Shown: positions 1 to 11,289 of the stretch, piece after piece
Layout: every line of letters begins with the position of its first letter
Position numbering within the stretch: the stretch's first letter is position 1
NCBI RefSeq assembly: GCF_963966145.1
Contig: NC_091054.1
Coordinates: 744,001 to 808,000, forward strand
Source of the DNA: Tenebrio molitor
Taxonomy: Eukaryota > Arthropoda > Insecta > Coleoptera > Tenebrionidae
Reading direction: 5' to 3'
Length of the DNA stretch: 64,000 nt
The notes under the pieces: generated by a model
The model's input: only the letters and a program-made list of their open reading frames with translations
The model's database searches: none
Told to the model about the DNA's origin: nothing
Position numbers and translations under genes: made by a program

Positions 1-1049
1 ACCTGCCCTTTGTGGTCGGATAAAACTAACTGAAAATGTAATAATCGTGTCTCTACCTCGGCCGCGCAGCGAAAAAACTTTATTCTAAAAACACAATGTT
101 TTGCACCGATTTCACAAAAACTACTATTTCACGGTCACTGTCAATGGATTAAATAACTAGAAAACAGACAGCTCGTTAATTTATGGAGAGGGTAAAATAC
201 TGAAATGGAAATTATATTTCGAAAAAATGGTACATAACAATTTTGTTGTTCTTGATGAAATCTATCACTGGTTAAAATTAATGTACTTATTTCTGAGACA
301 TGTTGTCTTTCATTTACATTACGATCAACAAAAACCGAATTAAGACTATGGAAAAAAAAATTCTCAAAACGTGCGTCGTAACTTAATAAACTGTCACTTG
401 TCAATTCTGACATTTATGAGGATTTTATTTTTTTAATGGTTGATAGTCTTATTCATGATATGACAAGCATGGCGAGTGGGTATAACATGCACAACCTTGC
501 GTGTTTTGGATTCTCGGGCCAATATCTCTTCATTATTCTGTTAGTAAATATGACCAAAGTACGCCGAATGTTTCCTGAACTGTCGTATTTCATAGAAATT
601 CCTTTATCGTTTTCTTTATTGATCATATTCTAACACTAAAAATAACTAATTTAACAGTCAGTAACTTAGAATATTATTTCAAATTAATATTTAATACTAA
701 TCAATTTGTCATTTTATTAAATAGTTTGAAACATTAATTAATTAATTTCCGGGAGTACAATTAAAATTTTCAAAACAAATATCCTGTTATTTTGATGTTT
801 ATGTGCTTTAGAAGTTTGTAATCACACTGCTTATTTTCCGTCTATTTCCAAACTAATAATAACATTTTACTTCTATGAAATATGCATTTTTAGTTTCTGC
901 TTTGATAAAATTAATGACGCCGAAATTCGCCAAACCAATATTCAGAAGCGAATTGATAAAATAACGGTTTCAGTCAACCAATATTTGCATAATTGGTGCA
1001 TTTCGTAAAGATAAAAACAAACTAGTTCTCAACAAAGTTATTTCTTTAT
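1..1049. other. AT-rich non-coding stretch
   Basis: No gene or repeat recognised. The only frames here (about 90 codons on minus near 141-413, about 65 codons on plus near 436-633) are rich in Ile, Phe and Ser with no domain pattern, as expected from AT-rich DNA read by chance. A GC-richer spot near 55-75 resembles the centres of the short palindromes found elsewhere in the window, but no matching arms are visible. Confidence 0.5.
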
Positions 1050-1064
1050 TTGCCTAATAAGACT

Positions 1065-1660
1065 AAACCTTACATACGAATCTCTTTCCTTTTTTGCTCT
1101 TTTGTTTGGTCTGTTACTACCGATTTTTCTTTTGATTCTTTGATTCCTTCCCTTCTTTCTTGCTTGTCTGTGTCTTCGTCCCTCTCACTCAGCTCTACAT
1201 TCATCTATCTTCCTTTTGCTCTCAATCTTTCCACTTCTTCACTGGCATACCCGTTTCTCTGATAATATTTCTCTCTCTCTCTCTCCTTTTTCTCTATGTT
1301 TTTTTTTCTTTTCTCTCCAGTATTTCGTCAGTATTCTGCACTCTTCTCTTCCATTCATTTTGTCTTCAAACTTTGCCGCTCTCTTTCCCGCTTTCATTCT
1401 CAGCTTATTTCTCTTACACTCTTGCCTCACTATAAGTAATCTGCCGTTTCTCTGTTCACTGCTAGCATCCTTCTAGCTTTTTCTTCCTCACATACTTTCC
1501 CAGGCTCCTCATAATTTCTTTTATTTTTCTCTCACTCTTTGCCACTATTACCAAGTCATCCGCAAACCCCAGGCTCCAAACTTTCTCTGTGCCTAACATA
1601 CTCCCCCCGCTTGTGCTTTCTTTAACATTTCATCCATATCTGCCACATAATATTATAAAT
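1065..1660 (-). pseudogene. Non-LTR retrotransposon reverse transcriptase, broken fragment
   Basis: Reading the minus strand gives the catalytic-site block of a LINE-type reverse transcriptase: a stretch reading FADDLVIVA at about 1550-1566, preceded by a recognisable KVWSLG block and followed by a basic, Lys/Arg/Glu-rich region (for example KAGKRAAKFEDKM, within 1239-1430). This order is typical of insect non-LTR elements whose sequence after the palm domain is highly charged. A stop and a frame change lie just upstream of the FADD block, and at least one further frame change lies downstream, so it is dead. The plus strand appears as a striking pyrimidine-rich tract (1080-1560), which is simply the complement of the Lys/Glu/Arg-rich coding strand. 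The 5' half, including the endonuclease domain, is absent. Exact clade not assigned. Confidence 0.75.
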
Positions 1661-1676
1661 AAATAAATAATAAATA

Positions 1677-1943
1677 CCGTCAATTGTTGTGCTTTTTTAA
1701 AGCGTAGATTAATTGGAGCATGTTGACAGCTAACCTAAGATTTAAAGCCAAAAAATCTTTCTTTTTTCTTTCTTTGCAATGTTTTACATTAAAAATAGAA
1801 TAACTTAACGATTCCTATTCTCGAAGCAAATATCAAACATGTTCAATTATGTCCTGATTAAATATAAACAAATGTCATTCGTGTCAAACGGCGGGAAATT
1901 CAAACTCTACACTGTTCTGAACGGTTTAATTTTTCCAACGCCT
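1677..1943 (+). mobile_element. MITE family C, copy 1 (both ends missing)
   Basis: This shares long stretches with copies at 12065, 29800 and 61423: a block beginning CCGTCAATTGTTGTGC, the block GATTAATTGGAGCATGTTG, and near the right end a block containing GGCGGGAAATTCAAA. This copy begins inside the element, after the left inverted repeat, and stops at CCAACGCCT just inside the right one. It also lacks the roughly 25-bp block containing AGGGCACCC that the other copies carry. Confidence 0.75.
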
Positions 1944-3377
1944 ACGATATAAATATATTGTTGAGTTTTTGCCTGATGGTAAATAAAGTTACAAGAACAA
2001 TTTCAATTATTATTTTGAATACCTAGATTCGTCATGCATGTTTGGGATTTCCAAGGGCATTGCAATAGTGTTACAGGCAAATGCCGCTAAGAAACCCCAA
2101 AATTGCATCAACCAAAGCAACCGAAACCCTCCTCCACTCCGTCTTCGCGTGCGACGCTGGTGTTGGCAACGTAACAACTTGGGACTTAACAGGCCAGTAG
2201 CTTTAAAATGATCAACTGAACCTATAAGGCCCAAACCATTACGAGCACAGACATCCGTCCTGAACTGCAACATTGAGCGACACGAATAGTCGATTTGCCG
2301 TATGGGGCGCAGCTTCGTGTTGTCGATGAAATTGAATTCCGCTATCGGTAATAATTTTCCGCGAACAAGCACCGCAATGATGTACGACGCTTTAGGGACA
2401 ACTTACGGCCGTGTTAGTGCTTGTTATATTTTATGTAAAAATTAGCAACAACTCCATGACGAAAATTGCAACATGCGCCATTAAAAACGCATTAAAATAT
2501 ATGAGGTGGAGTGCATCGGTGAAGCCCATTTATAATCGTTATTATAACATGTATATTTCAATAGGGTCTGATGGCGGTGGGCGCGAATGTCATGCGATCC
2601 AGGGACGGCTTCATCAACTATTGAAAAGAACCGCATTGGTCAAGAAGAGGGTGCAGTTTTGCAATTTTTTTTTACTGTTCAGTGGAAGAGTTTTGGAGCG
2701 AGCGCTCGCTCAGATGTTTTGTTAATGACAGCCCTGGTCAGCCGAGAGGCGGCATTCCAACCATTCCGGATCGTTCCCCCATTCATGTGGTCGGACTTTA
2801 TTCCGGAGGATTCGACATAAAGCCGGCGTAAGTTTACAGTTAGGGCGATAATTAAACATGAGGCGCATTTTTCGCGATTGAACAAGATGTTATCTGAAAT
2901 GAGAATGTAAGTCCTGTCCATAACACGCTTGGCAGAGTTAAACGCGTCTCAGGGCCGTGATTGATGGAGTATGCGATGATGTGGTCGGACGGTGCGGTCA
3001 GTTCTAGTCAGTCGTTGGACATCGCGAGATGAGGCCAACCAGAGATCGCCGATAGCCGATCACATGTGCACTGGACGAGAAAGCAATTTGTTCTCGGCGA
3101 TACATATCTCCGGACTCGGATCTTGGATAGGTACTCGAGGGTGTAGATATCGGCGCTCCGAGTACCGGAGTAGAAGCGGGTCGAGAGTGGAGCGCTGCGG
3201 TGCACCCATCTGGAAATCGACCGAAAAAAAAAGTGTTAAGCTATTGGCAGGCAAGTTTGACGTATTGTCTCCAGTTGTTGGTGTTTTGGAATTAATCTGA
3301 GCATTGAAAGTGTCAACTCGTTCCTTGGGGCTCTCGCAGTCGGGGAGGCTCCCCCAGTGTCCATCGCGCTTAAGTAT
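1944..3377. other. Unassigned sequence, no gene recognised
   Basis: Small frames occur on both strands (about 120 codons on minus near 2010-2372; overlapping plus and minus frames near 2400-3300). None has a recognisable domain, and the patches are open on both strands, which argues against coding. Positions 3318-3345 (GTTCCTTGGGGCTCTC core) recur at about 15334-15362, so the right end contains a short dispersed repeat of unknown kind. Confidence 0.4.
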
Positions 3378-3688
3378 CGGGCCTTCAAATAAATATATAT
3401 TTAGAGTAGGCGTGATTCTGTTAACAGTGTAAAGTAATTTTTGTAGGTAACCAATTATTCTCCGGAGTTACACAGGTTACATAGTAAGCTTTTTCCCAAT
3501 TTCGTATTGTCTTATTCCGTGGAGGGGGAATAGGGAGAACGCACTACAAAAATTAAAAATATTTTCTAACCTAATTTTATTTCGTTAAAATGTCAGACGT
3601 TTCTTGTGTCATTTTCTACGCTGGAAAAATGTTGCAAACAATTGAATTTCTATAGGTTGCTCTAAATATAAATTTATTTGAAGGCCCG
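3378..3688. mobile_element. 311-bp MITE with 28-bp terminal inverted repeats
   Basis: The left end (CGGGCCTTCAAATAAAT and the next 11 bases) is the reverse complement of the right end at 3661-3688 with a single mismatch over 28 bp. The interior is AT-rich with no open frame, as expected of a non-autonomous DNA transposon. No clear target-site duplication is visible, so the superfamily cannot be assigned. Confidence 0.7.
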
Positions 3689-6007
3689 TTAGTTGTGCTA
3701 GAAACTTTGTAGCACTTATCGATAAGAAACTAAACAGGGCTCACGACTGGTAATCCAGTGAGATTTCGTTCCGTTTGGTACTTTTTGCAAGATGACGTTT
3801 TGAAATCGTGCCTCTTTATCCAGGATTACGTCGGGATTAGAGCGCTGCGGCGGTTCAGCACCCGCGGAGCTCGGCCCCTGCCAACAAAGAAAAACTTCTT
3901 CAGGGGAGCTCGTGAATCAGCAGGATGGTTTGACAGGAGAGAAGCGCGTCATGCAGCGCCGCGGATTGCAAGAATACAGTTGTCGGTGCCAGTTGACGTT
4001 GATAGCTCCGATGAGACCGCCGCATCGGTACTAAAATTTTAATCACATGCCAACAATAAAAAGTTGCTTCTATTTTTCCATAAAAACGTCGTCGCTTAAA
4101 TAAAACCGTAAAAGAATGCTAATCCAGGCTGACAGTGTTATCGGATTTTTATTTTGGACAGCGTTCGTTTAGGAGAGTCAGCTAATTTGTCATTCGTTAA
4201 TTAACCAGTGAAACTGAAGAAATCGCGAAGGTGGTGTTGTTGAACTGGATTTTTTATCGGGTCAAAAAATTGTTTACGATTTTTCGTAATCTCCAAACCA
4301 AATGAGACGAAATTCAAATGTGGTCTCATTTCGAATGCAACAGAATTTTGATCTACGTGATTATTTCTTTTCACAAAGTTTTTCGACTGGTTGGAATGCT
4401 TTTAAAACCTCTGTTACGCGCCAGTAGCTAAATTCTTTTCCTAGAATGCAACTTCCGAACCACAAGGCCTACGTTCCAATTTATCAAATTCAAATTAAAA
4501 TTTTGTTAAAAATAAAAAATAAGGAATTTATCAACCAAGAAATTTAGTCTTGTTATTTTGAGGGACATTTTTTTAGTGTTTTGTCACTCGTAACATTTTT
4601 AATATTCTCATCTGAAATCCTTGGGGATATTTTACACGACTGGAAACTTTGCTCCGATCTGATGACTTCTGATTTTTCTTTCTTGAGAATTTTCAGCAGC
4701 TTTTCCTTCTTCGCAACATCTTACTAACTGATAAATGGAGGTGTTGGATTCTCTCATGGGCTGTGACCTTGGAAATATCTGCGCGAAGGCGATAAACTCC
4801 AACACAAACTCCACAAGATTCGGAAGTACTGTTGCCGTGTGAGAGCGAACACATCGTGTTGAAAATGAGCTTCGCAGAAATGAAATGTACCGCAACGGTA
4901 TACAAATTGCAGATAAAGATTGTAAAGAACGCATATTTATTGTCCGAAAAGACATTACGCGACATCAAAATAATCGTGTTATTATTACCATCGAAGGAAG
5001 AAACGTCCAAGTTTTACCGTTGTCACTGTGTGTCCACTTCAATTAATTTTTAATTGGCAATTAAGGCAAGCTCTTAATGGCGCGGCCACAATTTTTCTCT
5101 GAGATTGATTTTTTTTGTCGACATTAATATTTCCGGAAACTTCTATATCTTGGCCCAGCGGGAGGACGGCGCATAATGGAGCGATTTATTAATTTTTGAT
5201 GAGTCCTCCGATGGGTTATGATTATTAAAAACCAACTAATGTGTTACACTCTGACAGACTGAAATAGTGGAAGCGTAATAAAAAAACTCGTTGCAGCGTT
5301 TCCTCGTTAAGATTCGGACGATTCTGCTGATCATTTTACCGAGAAACGCCGGCTGGGGAACGAAAACGGATCCGACATCTTTGAATTTTGTCAAATGAAA
5401 TAATATCGTCACGGTCGAAAATTGCTCACGACAGCGTTAATTCACGGCAATGAAGTGCAAAAGAATGTATAATTTTTCTTATTATAGTAATACATTCTGA
5501 TTGCCCAAATTAATGCAAAATGCAGCAAAAAAAATGTAAATTCGCATCAATCGCACCAATTATGTATTTCTTCCACAACCTTCTCTACTCTCCTGTTTTA
5601 AAAAATATTCTTTGCTTGGTTTTTCTTTGATCTTGCTTCTGCTTTTTAACTGCGATTGCAGCTTTCTCTTTGTAGTGCTGTTGTTATTGTGTATATCTTT
5701 TGATCTGACTTGATTAACACTAATGACATTCGATGCATCGAAGTGCACCGATGTGGAAATTATAATTTTTGGAATGAGGAAGCAAGTTTGGAAAGAAATG
5801 CAGAAGTACCAAGATGTTGTCATTTGGTCTATTATCTGAAATTGTTAGTATTTAGTATGGTAAAGTGTCAGCAGAACAAGTCCATTTGAGGAATCGTATT
5901 TATGCAGTCGTTGGAAAATGATCTAAAACAGAAATTTATTAAACAGCTTCAAAAAAAAGAACACTAAGTTAAATACTGAATACTGATTAATTAATGATTA
6001 CCAGTCG
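3689..6007. other. Unassigned sequence with GC-richer patches
   Basis: A 94-codon plus frame (3758-4042) covers a GC-richer patch but has no recognisable domain. Around 4829-4870 the plus strand carries a block (TTGCCGT.TGAGA.CGA, then a GTTGAAAA.TGA motif) that recurs near 15218-15257, indicating a shared old repeat, probably an eroded transposon. The rest is AT-rich and featureless. Confidence 0.4.
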
Positions 6008-6305
6008 AGGCTAGTGGTCGAACGCCCAGCACGCTTGCTTGCTAATTGAGGGGTAGTGGGTTCGAATCCTGGTGCTGCCTATTCGTGGTTGGAGTTTTTC
6101 TTGGGTTTTTTTTAACCGGAAACCTTAGCTGTTTAATAGTTCTGGTGGGCGAATGGCGGAGCAGTGCAATCTCTTCAGGAACACCCCCAAACAGGAAGGT
6201 TCGGTGGAAAGCGAAGTGTAGTATTACCGGCGTCGGGTCAGGGGTTGTACAGTTCAAGATGCTGCAACCTGCAACGTCCTCATATTTGGAAGCTGTTTTA
6301 TACTT
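6008..6305 (+). repeat. tRNA-derived SINE (family 2)
   Basis: A tRNA-like head begins near 6010. An A-box-like GTGGTCGAACGCC is followed about 35 bp later by a good pol III B box, GGTTCGAATCC at 6059-6069. The body continues through a T-rich linker and a non-tRNA region to about 6305. This arrangement is that of a SINE transcribed from an internal pol III promoter. It is not a functional tRNA: no paired acceptor stem is evident. A truncated relative lies at 12899. Confidence 0.65.
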
Positions 6306-6432
6306 TTAATAGAACAGATTCTTTAGGACTTTACTTAATTTTATTTTATATTTTGTAAAAAAGTGATATGAGAATTTAATGCTTATAGGCCGTGTGATAA
6401 ATCAAATATGAACATTACAACACAGATAATTT

Positions 6433-7839
6433 TATAGAGAATTGTACTATTTAAAACCACGAAGAAATAATGTCTTACTCGACGAAAACAAATTTAAACC
6501 AGTTTTTAAATATCAATAAGGAAAATTTTCGGAAACAATTATAAATAAAGAGAACAGAAAGAGTGGAGTAATACGAGTAATTTATGATCCATATAATAAA
6601 CGATAAACCGTTCCTATACAAATATTCAGAGATTAGATTTTCTCTTCCTTCATATCGCGGGACGTTATAACGCACTGTTGCCAAATGGTCACCTCCGTGA
6701 TTGCCACGTCTGCAACGGTACGTGTCGTTTCGAAATGAAATGACTAAAATATTCGCTGGCTTTCCGAGGGACAGAGAACTCGGGGGCTCAAAAAGTTCGT
6801 CGTGTGGGCAGTTAATGGCAAAAATCTGACACCTTGCTAAATCGATTGGTCATGTATAGGTGAACTTCCAAAAAAAAAGTACAAAAATTGTCGTGTGCAA
6901 AAGGGCGTTATTCAAAATTTTCGACTTACGTAGCGTATCAGATAGCCGATGTTCAAATCTTTTTTTTGGTGGAAATTTTATAATATTCTCTGTAGCCGTT
7001 TGGTTGTAAAAAAATAAACAATTTTCAAAGAAGCATTGCGTTTTATGGGAAGAATAAAATTGAAATGGCTGTATCTCTGTTCGACGCTCGCCAAAAATTC
7101 GTTAATTTTGCTGAATTTTTACGTTCTTCACTCCATTGCTCGAGAACTAAGCCTCAAATCGAAGAAATGTATTCTTTCTTTAAGAATTAAAGACCGATAT
7201 TCTCTGATTACGATGGTGTTTATTATTATAATTTTGAGGGAATATTAATCAAGTTATGATTAAAAAACTAACGTAGCAACAAAATCTCTAAGCGATTAAA
7301 AATGCAAACGTCGATCACCCTCCCGGACCGCCCTATTCCCCCCGTCAGACCGCACAACCAAAACAAACTATCATCAGTTCATCACGATAAATAATTTCCA
7401 CCGCTTGTAATTGCATAAATAATATTATAATTTCCCATAGTTCTGAAAAAAACAGCTTTTTGAAAGACAAAATGAAAACGGAGAAATGAATTCGCAGAAA
7501 AACGAAGAAAGCACGAAAGAAGACAACTCATAACCTCAAAATTCCTTGTAACAGTTGCAAATGGCTAATTTCTCGCTAAGTGATAAATGTTTTTTCGTTT
7601 CGCAATTAATTTTGGTTTCTGACGGCATATTTGGTTAGACTTAAATCTCTTAATCCATAGTAACCAACCTTAGACATTCAAAATTACTTTTGACAATTCT
7701 AGTTACACATAACATGAAAAACGTTATTTCCTTAAAAGTTCGAATTCTAGGGAGTAATTTATTTTTGGCACGCTCATCGGACTAAAATAAAATTAAAAAA
7801 TGAACTGTCCATAATATTGTACAATTCTCTATCACCAGA
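6433..7839 (+). repeat. Tandem array unit 1 (about 1.41 kb)
   Basis: First of three head-to-tail units sharing most of their length. Landmarks common to all are GAGAATTGTACTATTTAAA at the left, a block containing GCGGGACGTTATAACGCAC, a block containing CCTCCCGGACCGCCC (with variants), and a right end reading GTACAATTCTCTATCA. The left end of this unit is slightly altered compared with units 2 and 3, and a 16-bp block near 6478 is missing. Short open frames in the units are not conserved as protein between copies. Confidence 0.85.
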
Positions 7840-7855
7840 TGATAGAGAATTGTAC
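7819..7855. repeat. Hairpin at unit 1/unit 2 junction
   Basis: Perfect inverted repeat: GTACAATTCTCTATCA, spacer CCAGA, then TGATAGAGAATTGTAC. It is formed by the abutting right end of unit 1 and left end of unit 2. Confidence 0.95.
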
Positions 7856-9305
7856 TATTTAAAACCACGAAGAAATAATGTCTTACAGCGAGTTTAATCA
7901 ACGAAAACAAATTTAAACCAGTTTTTAAAATAAATGTCAATAAGGAGAATTTTCGGAAACAATAATTATAAATAAAGACAACAGAAAGAGTGGAGTAATA
8001 CGAGTAGTTTATGATCCATATAAACGATGAGCCGTTCCTATACAAATACATATTCAGAGATTAGTATTTTTCATTTTCTCTTCCTTCTTGTCGCGGGACG
8101 TTATAACGCACTGTTGTCAAATGGTCACCTCCGTGATTGCCACGTCTGCAACGGTACGTATCATAAAATTCTCGCTTCGAAATGAAATGAGAAAAATACT
8201 CGCTGGTTTTCCGACTAACAAAATTCGGAGGCTTAAAAAGTTCGTCGTGTGGGCAGTTAATGGCAAAAAGTTGACACCTTGCTAAATCGATTGGTCATGT
8301 GTAGGTGAACTTCCAAAAAAAAAATTTCAAAAATTGTCGTGTGCAAAAGGGCGTTATTCAAAATTTTCGACTTACGTAGCGTATCAGATAGCCAATGTTC
8401 AAATCTTTTTTTTGGTGGATATTTTATAATATTTTCTGTAGCCGTTTGGTTGTAAAAAAATAAACAATTTTCAAAGAAGCATTGCGTTTTATGGGAAGAA
8501 TAAAATTGAAATGGCTGTATCTCTGTTCGACGCTCGCCAAAAATTCGTTAATTTTGCCGTGTTTTTACGTTTCTCACTCCATTGCTCGAAAACTAAGCCT
8601 CAAATCGAAAAAATGTATTCTTTAAGAACTAAAGACCGATATTCTCTGATTACGACGGTGTTTGTTATTATAATTTTGACGGAATATTAGTCAAGTTATG
8701 ATTAAAAAACTAACGTAGCAACAAGATGTCTAAGCGATTAGAAATGCAAACGTCGATCACCCTCCCGAACCGCCCTATTCCGCCCGTCAGACCAACCAAC
8801 CAAAACAAACTATCATCAGTTCATCACGATAATAATAATAATCAATAAATAATTTCCACCGCTTGTAATTGCATAAATAATATTATAATTGCCCAGAGTT
8901 CTGAAAAGAACAGCTTTTTGAAAGACAAAGTGAAAACGGAGAAATGAATTCGCAGAAAAACCAAGAAAGCACGAAAGAAGACAACTCATAACCTCAAAAT
9001 TCCTTGTAACAGTTGCAAATGGCTAATTTCTCAGTAAGTGATAAATTGATAAATGTTTTTTCGTTTCGCAATTAATTTTGGTTTCTGACGGCATATTTGG
9101 TTAGACTTAAATCTCTTAATTCATAGTAACCAACCTTAGACATTCAAAATTACTTTTGACAATTCTAGTTACAAATAACATGAAAAACGTTATTTCCCTT
9201 AAAGTTCGAATTCTAGGGAGTAATTTATTTTTGGCACGTTCATCGGACGAAAATAAAATTAAAAAATGAACTGTCCATAATATTGTACAATTCCCTATCA
9301 CCAGA
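7840..9305 (+). repeat. Tandem array unit 2 (about 1.47 kb)
   Basis: The most complete unit. It begins TGATAGAGAATTGTAC and ends with the inverted form ending CCCTATCA followed by CCAGA. The 16-bp ends are inverted repeats of each other, so each unit looks like a transposon-sized sequence with short terminal inverted repeats, stacked head to tail. No transposase domain is recognised inside. Confidence 0.85.
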
Positions 9306-9321
9306 TGATAGAGAATTGTAC
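9285..9321. repeat. Hairpin at unit 2/unit 3 junction
   Basis: Same structure as at 7819 with one mismatch in the left arm (CCC for TCT). The spacer is the identical CCAGA. Confidence 0.95.
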
Positions 9322-10366
9322 TATTTAAAACCACGAAGAAATAATGTCTTACAGCGAGTTTAATCAACGAAAACAAATTTAAACCAGTTTTTAAAATAAA
9401 TGTCAATAAGGAGAATTTTCGGAAACAATAATTATAAATAAAGACAACAGAAAGAGTGGAGTAATACGAGTAGTTTATGATGCATATAATAAACGATGAA
9501 CCGTTCCTATACAAATACATATTCAGAGATTACGTACGAGTATTTTTCATTTTCTCTTCCTTCTTGTCGCGGGACGTTATAACGCACTGTTGCCAAATGG
9601 TCACCTCCGTGATTGCCACGTCTGCAACGGTACGGATCATAAAATTCTCGCTTCGAAATGAAATGAGAAAAATATTCGCTGGCTTTCCGACTAACAGAAC
9701 TCGGAGGCTTAAAAAGTTCGTCGTGTGGGCAGTTAATGGCAAAAAGTTGACACCTTGCTAAATCGATTGGTCATGTGTAGGTGAACTTCCAAAAAAAAAA
9801 TTTCAAAAATTGTCGTGTGCAAAAGGGCGTTGTTCAAAATTTTTGACTTACGTAGCGTGTCAGATAGCCGATGTTCAAATCTTTTTTTTGGTGGAAACTT
9901 TATAATATTTTCTGTAGCTGTTTGGTTGTAAAAAAATAAACAATTTTCAAATTAGCATTGCGTCTTATGGGAAGAATAAAATTGAAATGGCTGTATCTCT
10001 GTTCGACGCTCGCCAAAAATTCGTTAATTTTGCCGTATTTTTACGTTCCTCACTCCATTGCTCGAGAACTAAGCCTCCAATCGAAAAAATGTATTCTTTA
10101 AGAATTAAAGACCGATATTCTCTGATTACGATGGTGTTTGTTATTATAATTTTGACGGAATATTAGTCAAGTTATGATTAAAAAACTAAGGTAGCAACAA
10201 AATCTCTAAGCAATTAGAAATGCAAACGTCGATCACCCTCCCGGACCGCCCTATTCCCCTCGGTGACCTGATCTACAAACCAAAACAAACCATCACCAGT
10301 TCATCACGATTATAATAATAATAATCAATAAATAATTTCCACCGCTTGTAATTGCTTAAATAATAT
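9306..10366 (+). repeat. Tandem array unit 3 (truncated)
   Basis: This begins with the same 16-bp end as unit 2 and stays closely similar until about 10366, where it stops. Roughly the last 400 bp of a full unit, including the right inverted end, are missing. A local rearrangement is visible near 10258-10290, where the sequence after the conserved GGACCGCCCTATTCCCC block differs from units 1 and 2. Confidence 0.8.
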
Positions 10367-10455
10367 CTATGGCTTGATGCTAAAAGGGCCAATGTCAGTA
10401 TTTTGCTGTTTTGAACCTGTAGAAAATTAAGTAAGCTAAAAGTGTGCAAAAAATA

Positions 10456-10726
10456 ATTTTTCCGACGACCACTATGAAAAATGCGTAAATTCGCACAAAT
10501 AACTATTATTGAAAGTTGGCTATTGCATGCAAATAGCGAACCCGTGTGCAATGAAACTGGTTAGCCAATCAGATACCTTCCAGCCTGTGCGCAATGAAAT
10601 CATTGCACACAGTTGTAGTAACCATGGCCACCAATGTATGTTTTGTCCGCAGCTCTGTCGAATAATATTTGAAGCTTGAAGGAATACCGAATATTAGCGT
10701 TTTTTTTTTGTGGTCGTCGGAAAAAT
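10456..10726. mobile_element. Foldback-type element with perfect 17-bp ends
   Basis: ATTTTTCCGACGACCAC at 10456-10472 is perfectly inverted at 10710-10726. A further near-perfect palindrome sits inside at 10585-10612 (arms CTGTGCGCAATGA with one mismatch), and its half-site GTGTGCAATGA is repeated at 10543. No open frame of interest. This looks like a small non-autonomous foldback or MITE. Confidence 0.6.
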
Positions 10727-10730
10727 ATCG

Positions 10731-10838
10731 TGTATACCACGTGTTGAAAATTCGATTTCACACTCGTTTGCTTAAGCCACGCGCCTACGGCTTGCAAACT
10801 CGTGTGAAATCTTTCATTTTCAACTCTTGATATACAAT
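10731..10838. repeat. Short imperfect palindrome P1 (about 108 bp)
   Basis: The outer arms (TGTATACC and GATATACA) and the inner arms (TTTCACACTCGTTTGC and GCTTGCAAACTCGTGTGAAA, in inverted relation) pair around a GC-richer centre, CCACGCGCCTACG. It lies directly beside the element at 10456 and may belong to it. Confidence 0.6.
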
Positions 10839-11289
10839 ATACTATTTAAATTAGCAGTAGAAAAACCACAATCACGAAATAAAGTTTACACCATGTAAAT
10901 CCCTATGGTTCATCGATAAAAAAATTCATTGTATATTACATAATTCTATATGTATAATTAAAAAAAAAAATCCTATTCATTAATTGTTTATAAAAATTTT
11001 TGGAAAATTTTCATACATATAATTTAAAGTTTTTTATAATAATATAATGAAAAAAAAGACAAAAACCCATTAGTATTCAAAGTTTCAATAAATATCGTAA
11101 AAAACTGAATTTTTTCCATAAATAGCGTAATTATTGTTTAAACAATATAAATATTTATGCGCCCCAACCAAAATGTTTCTCATTTCAAATATTACCTACA
11201 TAAAACACATTTGAAACAAAAATAATCAAAATCGGAGCTGTTCTTGACTCCACTCACATTATAAGATGATTAAAAGATTTTAGTATACT
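10839..11289. other. AT-rich spacer
   Basis: Very AT-rich with homopolymer runs. Nothing recognised. Confidence 0.6.

Noticed and set aside
1080..1560. Pyrimidine-rich satellite or regulatory tract
   Set aside because: The complement reads as the charged coding region of a reverse transcriptase, which explains the composition.
2010..2372. 120-codon minus frame
   Set aside because: No domain pattern recognised and no supporting context.
9116..9520. 134-codon minus frame spanning an array junction
   Set aside because: It crosses the hairpin between units 2 and 3, and the matching frame at the other junction has a different length, so it is a by-product of the repeat.
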